In this document: piece after piece, positions 46,552 to 52,969 of the stretch
Layout of the letters: every line of letters starts with the position of its first letter
Position numbering within the stretch: position 1 is the first letter of the stretch
Origin: an uncultured Verrucomicrobiota bacterium
GTDB taxonomy: Bacteria; Verrucomicrobiota; Verrucomicrobiia; Limisphaerales; UBA1319
NCBI GenBank assembly: GCA_903845125.1
Contig: CAIMWS010000074.1
Span: 1-52,969 of the forward strand
Length of the DNA stretch: 52,969 bases
Direction of reading: 5' to 3'
Program-made: the position numbers and the translations under genes
The notes under the pieces: generated by a model
Databases searched by the model: none
What the model saw: the letters and a program-made list of their open reading frames with translations, nothing else
What the model was told of the DNA's origin: nothing

Positions 46552-49500
46552 ATGACTAAGAATCGTAACCGTGTAGGGGAGGTGTTCTCTCTCCTGCTTT
46601 TTCTCGCCACGGCGCAAAGCGCCTGGACGCAGGTGCTTTGGACTTGTGGCACCGCTGATAACGGCTGGCCAGCGGGCACCGCCGGGGGGGCGGAGGCCAG
46701 CTTTGTGCAGGAAAATGGGGCGGTCAATCCGCTCCCGGGAAGCCCCTTCAGCACTTCAACGCCCTCGGGTGCGGACAATGATTACTACTTTGCCGGCGAA
46801 TATACAACCGTTATCGCGGGCAATGGCCAGTATGATCCAGTCGGTGTGGTGGATGCGAATGAAGAGGCTGCCGAGCGGGCTTTCGCCGGCAACGACTTGG
46901 ATTTGCGCTATCACTTCAACCTGCCATCCGACTTGAAGCCCACCGATTTGCTTTCGGTCACTTTCGGCGCCTTTAATTTGGATACCAGCGGAGCCGATCC
47001 ACGATTTGGCGTCGAGGTCTATTTCAACGGCGTCAGAGTGCAGTCGGAGATCGTGATCCGCCAGGCTCAACTCAACACCCCTTACACCACTCCGCAATTT
47101 ACGTTGGCCGACGTGAAGGCGGAGGTGGGTCCGGGCGCTGACAATATCGTGAGCCTCAGAGGTACCAGCTATAACAGTGATGGTGGCGGGGCTTGGATGG
47201 GTTTCGACTATGTTCAACTCAACAAGGAGACCACCAAGGTTCCCCAGCCGGTTCTGCCCTGGGCGGTCGGCAGCGTGGACAACGCCTGGACCGTGGGGAA
47301 TGGCGGTGGGACGAACGCCACCTTTGTGGAAGGCAATGGAACTGTCAATGCGTTGCCGGGCAGCCCCACGAGCACCGAGGTGAAGGGCGGCGCCGACAAT
47401 GATTACTACCTGGCCGGCCTTTATACCAATGTGATCACGGGCAACGGAACCTATGAGGCGGTGGGCGTGGTCAGCGTCAACGAAGAGGCCGCCAAGCGCG
47501 GATTTGCCGGCGCTGACAATGAGTTGCGGTATCATTTCAACCTGCCCAATACCCTGCAGCCCAGCGATTTGCTGGCGGTTACCTTGGGCGCGCTCAATCT
47601 GGATACGACTGGGGCAGACCCCCGCTATGGGATCGAAGTTTACTTCAACAACGTGCGCGTCCAGCCGGAGGCTCTCATCCGTGCCGCTCAGTTGAACAAA
47701 CCCATTACCACACCGCAGTTCACCCTGGCCAGTGTCAACGCACGGACTGGCGTCGGCTTCGATAATATCATCACCCTCAAGGGCATCAGCTACAGCGCCA
47801 ACGGCGGTGGCAATTCGCTCGGCCTCGATTATGTCCTGCTGAAACCGGTGGCCAAGCCGATCCCGGCCCCCGTGCTGCCTTGGTCTGTTGGCCGCAACGA
47901 TAACGCCCAACCGGCGGGCAATGGCGGTGGTCCCAACACCACCTTTGTGCAGGAAAATGGCGTCATCAACCCGCTGCCCGGCAATCCGAACAGCCCCGAA
48001 ATCGATCAGCAGGCCGACAATGACTACTACTTCGCGGGCGTTTATTCCACCGTCATTCCGGGCAATGGCAACTACCAGCCGGTCGGTGAGGTTCCCGTGA
48101 ACGAAGAAGCGGCTGAACGCGCTTTCGCCGGTGCCGACAATGACCTGCGGTTCCACTTCAACCTGCCCAGCAATCTCAGCACCAATACCATGCTCTCCGT
48201 CGCTTACGATATTCTGAGCTTGGACACCAGCGGCGCGGATCCGCGCTACGGCGTTGAGGTTTATTTCAACAACGTGCAGGTGCAGACCCAGATCGTCATC
48301 CGGGCGGAAATGATGAATAAGACCATCAGCACTCCGCCGTTCACGCTGGCCCAGGTGAACGCGCAAGTGGGGCCTGGCTTCGATAATATCGTGAGCCTCA
48401 GGGGCATCAATTACAGTGCGGATGGCGGCGGCAATTGGATGGGTTTTGACTACTTCCAGCTTAACCCGGTCGTGCCGGCACCGTTCCCCTGGTCCGTTGG
48501 CAAAGATGATAATGGGTGGCCGATCGGCGATGGCGGCGGAGCCAACGCCACCTTTGTCCAGGAAGCAGGGGTCAACGACTTGCCAGGCAATCCAGCCAAC
48601 GCGGAGATCGATGGCCAGGCGGATGACGATTATTATTTCGCCGGCGAATACACGAAGGTGATCGCGAACAATGGTGATTACACGCCGGTCGGCACCGTAT
48701 TGGTCAACGAAGAGGCAGCGGAGCGCGCCTTCTCCGGCTCCGACAATACCAAACGCTATCACTTCAATCTGCCTGCTACCTTGAAATCCACCGACCAACT
48801 CATGGTCACCTTCGATGCGAGCAACCTGGATACCAGTGGGACCGACCCACAGTATGGGATCGAGATCTATTTCAACAACGTCTTGGTCCAGCCTGAAATC
48901 ATCATCCACCCCGCGCAGTTGGATGTGGATTACACGACCCCTCCCTTCACCCTGGCCAGTGTCAAGGCCGAGGTGGGCTCGGGCTGGGATAACATCGTGA
49001 CCCTTAAAGGCATTAACCACAGCGCCGATGGTGGCGGCGCTTGGATGGGCATCGATTATGTGCAGTTAAACCCCATGCCCACTCCGGTGTTCCCCTGGGC
49101 GGTCGGACTCCCTGATAACTCCTGGCCCGCCAATGGTTCAGGCGGCGGGACCAACACCATCTTCGTCCAGGAAAATGGCAGCATCAGCGCGCTGCCCGGC
49201 AGCGCGAACAACCACCCGGTGAATCAGCAGGCGGACAACGATTACTACTTCGCCGGGGTTTATACCAATACCATCTCCAGCGTTACCGCCGGCTATGGTG
49301 AATACACGCCGATCGGTTTCGTGCCGCGCAACGAAGAAGTGGCCGAGCGGGCTTTCGCTGGCGCCGACAATGATCTGCGCTATCATTTCAACCTGCCCGC
49401 CACGTTGAAACCGGCCGACCAGGTGGAAATCGACTTTGGGGCGCTCAACCTGGATACCAGTGTGGCGGATGCCCGTTATGGCATTGAGGTCTACTTCAAT

Positions 49501-49905
49501 GATGTGCGGGTGCAATCCGAGATCATCATCCGGACCAATGATTTGGGCCGTAATTTTGCCACTCCGCCGTTCACTCTGGCCAGCGTGAACGCCCAGACCG
49601 GTCTCGGCCCGGACAACATCGTGAGCCTGAAAGGCATCAACTATAGCGCTGACGGGGGCGGCAATTGGATGGGCATTGACTATGTCCAACTCAACCAACC
49701 GGGTTCCACCACGCCGCTCAAGTTCGTGACTTACACGGTCAGCAACCGCAAGCTCACGGTGACCTGGACCGGCACCGGCCTGCTCGAATCCGCGCCGACA
49801 GTGGTTGGCCCGTGGAGTCCGGTAACTCCCACCCCGGTCTCACCCTATACTGAGGATATCATTGCCGGCCAGGGTGGCCGCTTCTACCGGCTGAAAAAGC
49901 CGTAG
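46552..49905 (+). CDS. Secreted protein of five tandem ~205-residue repeats
   Basis: The 1117-residue product starts at the ATG at 46552 (set by the promoter and signal peptide FSLLLFLATAQSAWTQ). Five similar units follow, each with PWxVGxxDNxW near its start, DNDYYFAGxYT, VNEEAAERAFAG, RYHFNLP, LNLDTSGADPRYGIEVYFN and DNIVSLKGINYSADGGG near its end. The alternating pattern suggests a beta-sandwich of the carbohydrate-binding type, but I do not recognise it. After the fifth unit comes a ~60-residue C-terminal domain (KLTVTWTGTGLLESAP...GRFYRLKKP), common at the end of verrucomicrobial secreted proteins. No catalytic motif. Cell-surface binding is inferred. A strong terminator follows. Confidence 0.7.
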   Translation: MTKNRNRVGEVFSLLLFLATAQSAWTQVLWTCGTADNGWPAGTAGGAEASFVQENGAVNPLPGSPFSTSTPSGADNDYYFAGEYTTVIAGNGQYDPVGVVDANEEAAERAFAGNDLDLRYHFNLPSDLKPTDLLSVTFGAFNLDTSGADPRFGVEVYFNGVRVQSEIVIRQAQLNTPYTTPQFTLADVKAEVGPGADNIVSLRGTSYNSDGGGAWMGFDYVQLNKETTKVPQPVLPWAVGSVDNAWTVGNGGGTNATFVEGNGTVNALPGSPTSTEVKGGADNDYYLAGLYTNVITGNGTYEAVGVVSVNEEAAKRGFAGADNELRYHFNLPNTLQPSDLLAVTLGALNLDTTGADPRYGIEVYFNNVRVQPEALIRAAQLNKPITTPQFTLASVNARTGVGFDNIITLKGISYSANGGGNSLGLDYVLLKPVAKPIPAPVLPWSVGRNDNAQPAGNGGGPNTTFVQENGVINPLPGNPNSPEIDQQADNDYYFAGVYSTVIPGNGNYQPVGEVPVNEEAAERAFAGADNDLRFHFNLPSNLSTNTMLSVAYDILSLDTSGADPRYGVEVYFNNVQVQTQIVIRAEMMNKTISTPPFTLAQVNAQVGPGFDNIVSLRGINYSADGGGNWMGFDYFQLNPVVPAPFPWSVGKDDNGWPIGDGGGANATFVQEAGVNDLPGNPANAEIDGQADDDYYFAGEYTKVIANNGDYTPVGTVLVNEEAAERAFSGSDNTKRYHFNLPATLKSTDQLMVTFDASNLDTSGTDPQYGIEIYFNNVLVQPEIIIHPAQLDVDYTTPPFTLASVKAEVGSGWDNIVTLKGINHSADGGGAWMGIDYVQLNPMPTPVFPWAVGLPDNSWPANGSGGGTNTIFVQENGSISALPGSANNHPVNQQADNDYYFAGVYTNTISSVTAGYGEYTPIGFVPRNEEVAERAFAGADNDLRYHFNLPATLKPADQVEIDFGALNLDTSVADARYGIEVYFNDVRVQSEIIIRTNDLGRNFATPPFTLASVNAQTGLGPDNIVSLKGINYSADGGGNWMGIDYVQLNQPGSTTPLKFVTYTVSNRKLTVTWTGTGLLESAPTVVGPWSPVTPTPVSPYTEDIIAGQGGRFYRLKKP
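46636..47256 (+). repeat. Repeat unit 1 of the five-repeat protein
   Basis: A 621-base unit starting LWTCGTADNGW. It differs most at its start from the other units, which open PWxVG. Confidence 0.7.
47257..47877 (+). repeat. Repeat unit 2 of the five-repeat protein
   Basis: A 621-base unit opening PWAVGSVDNAW. It is in frame with unit 1, with a short K/P linker before it. Confidence 0.7.
47878..48486 (+). repeat. Repeat unit 3 of the five-repeat protein
   Basis: A 609-base unit opening PWSVGRNDNAQ; the usual Trp after DNx is replaced by Gln. Confidence 0.7.
48487..49092 (+). repeat. Repeat unit 4 of the five-repeat protein
   Basis: A 606-base unit opening PWSVGKDDNGW. The glycine-rich end GINHSADGGG has His in place of the usual Tyr. 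Confidence 0.7.
49093..49704 (+). repeat. Repeat unit 5 of the five-repeat protein
   Basis: A 612-base unit opening PWAVGLPDNSW, with a small insertion (ISSVTAGYGE) in the strand after YTN. The C-terminal domain follows at about 49720. Confidence 0.7.
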
Positions 49906-49936
49906 GGATCCTCGCTGATCCTTGTTTCAATTCGCC

Positions 49937-49969
49937 AAGGCGAACGGCCCCGGAGTCGTTCGCCTTTTT
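49937..49969 (+). terminator. Intrinsic terminator after the five-repeat gene
   Basis: Perfect 10-base arms AAGGCGAACG (49937-49946) and CGTTCGCCTT (49957-49966) enclose a 10-base loop, and T bases run to 49969. It lies 32 bases after the stop codon of the repeat gene. Confidence 0.85.
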
Positions 49970-50125
49970 GCTTCCTGCCCCAAGCCGTGTTCCTGCCGTT
50001 GGGAGAGCAGTGAAGGCACCGCCGTCCGCACGGTTTTTCACCAGCGGGCCGGGCTTCTTTCGGCGAAATTTTTGATGGCCGGCCGCCGGGGATGCGTGCG
50101 CCTACTACATCCCATTTTTGTCCCC

Positions 50126-50154
50126 TTGTAATCCGGTCGATTCGGGTGCAAACT
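50126..50154 (+). promoter_or_regulatory. Candidate promoter for the pseudopilin and fucosidase genes
   Basis: TTGTAA at 50126-50131 and CAAACT at 50149-50154 are 17 bases apart and lie 28 bases before the ATG at 50183. The -10 hexamer resembles that before the gene at 9568 (TAAACT). It follows the terminator, as expected for a new transcript. Confidence 0.4.
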
Positions 50155-50182
50155 GGCGTTCCAGATCCAACTGCCAGAGCTT

Positions 50183-50947
50183 ATGCGAGGACCTGAAGTT
50201 TTTGTGGTGGAGGGTCCGGCGCGGCCCGCCGGTGGGCAGGCCTTTACCCTCATCGAGCTATTGGTGGTCATCGCGATCATCGCGATCCTGGCCGCCATGC
50301 TGCTGCCCGTGCTGGGCAAGGCCAAAAAGCAGGCGCATCGGACCCAATGCGCCAGCAATCTGCGCCAGGTCGGCGTCGCCTTCCACCTTTACACCGAGGA
50401 GAATAAAGGGAGCTTCCCCACGCACAATGGCTGGGCTTCGCTGGGCGGCATCCGGCCCACCAACCCGGTGACCACCGGCACTTCCAGTGGCTATGGATCC
50501 GACGAGGTGGAATCCCGGCGCCCCTTGAACCGCTACGTGAGCAATCCCCAAGTGTTCCGGTGTCCGGCCGATCGCGGTGACAATTACCCTGGCTGCCCGG
50601 TGCAGAACTGTTTTCTGGCGTATGGGAACAGTTACCTGACGGTATGGGCCATCTCCTTCTATGACCGGGTGAAAAGGGTGACGGGCGATTCGGCCAACCC
50701 CGGTGAACTCCCGCTCCAGGTGGGCGAAATGGCGCGCAAGCCCACCCATAAGATCCTTTTGGGGGACTGGGCCTGGGTGGGAAACCGAAGCCTCAGCGAT
50801 CCCCGCTCGGAATGGCACAACGCCAAAGGGAAGCGGTTCGAGAACATGCTGTATGGGGATGGGCACATCCAATTCTACCATTTCCCCAAGGAGATGGATG
50901 CCTGGCAATTCGATCCGGCCCCGGATATCAATTGGCTATGGTGGTGA
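50183..50947 (+). CDS. Type II secretion-like pseudopilin with GDGH C-terminal motif
   Basis: The 254-residue protein carries a prepilin-type N-terminus: a basic leader, then [20 protein letters not shown] (residues 20-39) for peptidase processing before the Phe. A helix ([19 protein letters not shown]) follows, and the C-terminus includes EWHN...[13 protein letters not shown], the His-to-GDGH motif of verrucomicrobial and planctomycete pseudopilins. These proteins are abundant in such genomes and may form short pilus-like structures for export or surface display; the precise function is unknown. The ATG at 50183 lies just behind a possible promoter. The GH29 gene starts 53 bases after the stop, so the two may be one transcript. 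Confidence 0.88.
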   Translation: MRGPEVFVVEGPARPAGGQAFTLIELLVVIAIIAILAAMLLPVLGKAKKQAHRTQCASNLRQVGVAFHLYTEENKGSFPTHNGWASLGGIRPTNPVTTGTSSGYGSDEVESRRPLNRYVSNPQVFRCPADRGDNYPGCPVQNCFLAYGNSYLTVWAISFYDRVKRVTGDSANPGELPLQVGEMARKPTHKILLGDWAWVGNRSLSDPRSEWHNAKGKRFENMLYGDGHIQFYHFPKEMDAWQFDPAPDINWLWW

Positions 50948-51000
50948 AAACCCGCCCCCCAGCCGCACCTCCTGTGGAATCCCAAACCAGAAAGAACCCT

Positions 51001-52662
51001 ATGAACAACATCCTGAAAAAACTAACCTGCGGCGCCGTGGCTTGCCTTGGCGCCTTGCTCCCCACCGCCGGCGGGGCGGAATGGGACATGCTGAAGGCCA
51101 AGCCGGAGGTCGTGGAAACCTGGAAAGACCTGCGCTTGGGCCTGTTCGTTTGCTGGGGGCCGGTGAGCCTCACCGGGCTGGAAATCGGGTGGTCCCGCGC
51201 GAACCGCCCGGGCCAGCCGCAAGGCGGCAATGGCCCCACGCCCATCGACGTGTATGACAGCCTTTACAAAAAGTGGAAACCGGACCGGTTCGACGCCCGC
51301 GAGTGGGTTCAAACCGCCCGGGACGCGGGCGCCAAATACATGATCTTCCTGGTGAAGCACCACGATGGCTTCCCGCTCTACGACACGCAACTCACCGACT
51401 TCAAAATCACCGGGCCGGAATCCGCCTGGAAACATGACGTGATGAAGGACATCGCCGAGGCCTGCCACCAGGCGGATCTGAAGCTGATCATCTATTATTC
51501 CCAGCCGGATTGGCACCATCCCGATTACAAGACCGCGCAGCACCCCCGCTATATCCAGTACCTGCACGGCCAGATCCGGGAACTGGTCAGCAATTATGGC
51601 CGGATCGACGGCTTGTGGTTCGATCTGGGCGGCACCCCGCAGGACTGGGACAGCGAGCAGTTGTTCCGCATGGCCCGTTCAATCCAGCCCTGGCTGATCA
51701 TCAACAACCGCTGCGGCTTGCCGGGCGATTTCGACACTCCGGAACAGGTCATCGGCCGTTTTGAGCTTCGCCGGCCTTGGGAAACGTGCATGACCCTGGG
51801 CACCCAATGGTCCTGGAAGCCGGATGACCAGCTCAAGTCCTTCCCCGAATGCATTGGCGTGCTGGTGACTGCCGCCGTGCGCGGAGGTAACCTGGCGCTC
51901 AACACCAACCCCATGCCCGATGGGCGGATCGAACCCCGCCAGGTGGAGCGGTTCCGGGAAATCGGCCAGTGGCTGAAACGCTACGGCGAAAGCATCTATA
52001 ATACCCGGGGCGGGCCTTTCCGGTCGGCGGCCTGGGGCGGCACCACGCACCGGAAGGACACGGTTTTTGTCCACGTGCTCCGATGGCCGGCCGGGGTGCT
52101 GAAGCTGCCCCCCATCTCCCAAAAGATCCTCGCCAGCTCGCTGCTCGGCGGCGGCCCGGTCACTGTGAAGCAATCCGACCAGGGGATCGAGATCGGCGTG
52201 GCAGAGCGGGACCGCCAGGAACCCGACACCGTCATCGCGCTGAAGCTGGATGGCCAGGCGGCCGATATCCAGCTGCCGGTGGTGGCTTCGCTGACCACGG
52301 GGAAGCGGGCCAAAGCCTCCAGCTCCTGGCCCGGATATGACGCCGCCAAGGTGGTGGATGGCGATGAAGCCACGCGGTGGGGCGCCGCCAATGGCACGCG
52401 CAGTGGCTGTATCGAGGTGGACCTGGGTCAGCCCAAACAATTTTCGCGGGCGGTCATCCTGGAACTAGGCTGGGATCGCGTCCGGAAATTCGAAATTGCC
52501 GGCCTGGCCGATGGCCGCTGGGTGACGATCGCCTCCGGCACCACCATTGGCAGCCTGAAAGAGCTGAAGTTCAATCCGGTCACCTGCCAAATCGTCCGGC
52601 TGAACATTCTCGAGGCAGAGAACGTACCCACGATCGAGGAGTTCCAATTATTCAAGGACTAA
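51001..52662 (+). CDS. Secreted GH29 alpha-L-fucosidase with C-terminal F5/8-type domain
   Basis: GH29 enzymes release alpha-linked L-fucose with retention. The 553-residue product begins at ATG 51001, with a signal peptide (LTCGAVACLGALLPTAGGA, cleavage near 26); an in-frame start at 50812 lies within the preceding gene and is rejected. LGLFVCWGPVSLTGLE (near 46-61) and FLVKHHDGFPLYDT (116-129; His120, His121) are standard substrate-site strands. The nucleophile is Asp208 in DGLWFDLGG. The acid/base is variable in this family and cannot be assigned. A beta-sandwich (~355-440) and an F5/8-type C-terminal domain (~440-553; SSWPGYDAAKVVDGDEATRW) follow, the latter likely binding carbohydrate. 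Fucose-rich glycans such as fucoidan or plant xyloglucan are possible substrates. Confidence 0.9.
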   Translation: MNNILKKLTCGAVACLGALLPTAGGAEWDMLKAKPEVVETWKDLRLGLFVCWGPVSLTGLEIGWSRANRPGQPQGGNGPTPIDVYDSLYKKWKPDRFDAREWVQTARDAGAKYMIFLVKHHDGFPLYDTQLTDFKITGPESAWKHDVMKDIAEACHQADLKLIIYYSQPDWHHPDYKTAQHPRYIQYLHGQIRELVSNYGRIDGLWFDLGGTPQDWDSEQLFRMARSIQPWLIINNRCGLPGDFDTPEQVIGRFELRRPWETCMTLGTQWSWKPDDQLKSFPECIGVLVTAAVRGGNLALNTNPMPDGRIEPRQVERFREIGQWLKRYGESIYNTRGGPFRSAAWGGTTHRKDTVFVHVLRWPAGVLKLPPISQKILASSLLGGGPVTVKQSDQGIEIGVAERDRQEPDTVIALKLDGQAADIQLPVVASLTTGKRAKASSSWPGYDAAKVVDGDEATRWGAANGTRSGCIEVDLGQPKQFSRAVILELGWDRVRKFEIAGLADGRWVTIASGTTIGSLKELKFNPVTCQIVRLNILEAENVPTIEEFQLFKD

Positions 52663-52969
52663 CGAGGCGCTGCCGCAGGCCGCCTGACCAGCTTCCAGTC
52701 TGGCTTTTGAAAACTCGGCCGGGTGACAACGGGTTTTGATGTTCGAGGGCTTCAGCGTAGCCGGCAGGTGGCAGAAATCCACGCGCCGGCTGCGCTGCTG
52801 GCTACGGAGCGCGCGCGAGTTTTTGGAGTGCTGCCCTCAATTTCCCATCCCGGTTTCCTGACCTTCGGTTTTATTGAAATTTCAAATTTGAAATCCTAGG
52901 TCCCCGGCCCGCGTGATCCGTGGTTTATTTTCCTTTTTGCCGGCATTCCCTGCTCCCCAGCCGCCGGCC
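52663..52969. other. Terminal intergenic stretch
   Basis: No gene, RNA or clear terminator is seen. The segment around 52755-52830 includes GCGCGAGTTTTTGGAGTGC, a wording I associate with repeated spacer sequences of related genomes, but a second copy is not present in the window, so this remains a suspicion. AT-rich sequence near 52870-52900 could be a promoter for a gene beyond the window. Confidence 0.25.

Noticed and set aside
46756-49020. A long minus-strand open frame with repeated motifs opposite the five-repeat gene
   Set aside because: Its repeats are only the mirror of the repeats on the other strand. No signal or domain, and the plus strand has promoter, signal peptide and terminator.
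46636-49704. Tandem repeats considered as a CRISPR-like or satellite array
   Set aside because: Units are about 610 bases, in frame and protein-coding, without spacers.

Overview
The window (GC-rich, about 53 kb) most resembles a chromosome segment of a Verrucomicrobiota bacterium of the Pedosphaera/Limisphaerales type. The signs are a PEP-CTERM exported protein, a verrucomicrobial-style pseudopilin with a GDGH C-terminus, ECF sigma-factor leader sequences of the Verrucomicrobium/Rhodopirellula type, TolB-like propellers, and many secreted glycosidases without SusC/SusD partners. Taxonomy is inferred; no rRNA or ribosomal protein gene is present.

Region 1 (1-6.7 kb) is a decayed defence island. 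The 3' end of an ISAzo13-type transposase abuts a 5'-truncated drmB, followed by an intact-looking drmC, so a DISARM anti-phage system has been broken. After a short orphan ORF comes a two-gene cassette on the minus strand (an unrecognised lipoprotein with a glycosidase-like layout, and a GH30 enzyme), bounded by imperfect inverted repeats. Beyond it lie three fused gene scraps: the first codons of a BrxL-like gene, the tail of an unidentified gene, and the front half of an isochorismatase-family hydrolase.

Region 2 (6.7-21.3 kb, plus strand) carries secreted carbohydrate-related genes: two TolB-like propeller proteins, a small lipoprotein, a six-hairpin (GH78-like) glycosidase, a GH39-like enzyme, a large unknown secreted protein whose 3' end runs into the next gene, a frameshifted secreted protein, a double pectate-lyase-fold beta-helix protein, and a LamG-like protein. 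Two of these genes share a nearly identical palindromic upstream element.

Region 3 (21.5-26.1 kb) is a small redox cluster: a YgiD-type extradiol dioxygenase, a 48-codon wrbA remnant, a pirin, and a divergent LysR regulator. A small membrane protein and a class-C beta-lactamase-fold serine hydrolase follow.

Region 4 (26.1-37.7 kb, minus strand) looks like an arabinoxylan-degradation locus: GH26, GH10 xylanase, GH43, a three-module CE1-malectin-GH51 protein, and two further CE1 esterases. Together they could cut the xylan backbone, release xylose and arabinose, and remove ester groups. Each of the two stand-alone esterases is preceded by a truncated 5' end of an ECF sigma-factor gene, which is the most unusual arrangement in the window.

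Region 5 (38-53 kb) holds a PEP-CTERM protein, a FixL/FixJ-like two-component pair with an extra receiver-only protein, a large FG-GAP/ASPIC-UnbV protein with a degenerate thioredoxin-like tail, a secreted protein of five ~205-residue tandem repeats expressed from an apparently leaderless sigma70-type promoter and ended by a strong terminator, a pseudopilin, and a GH29 alpha-L-fucosidase. No tRNA, rRNA or CRISPR array was found.
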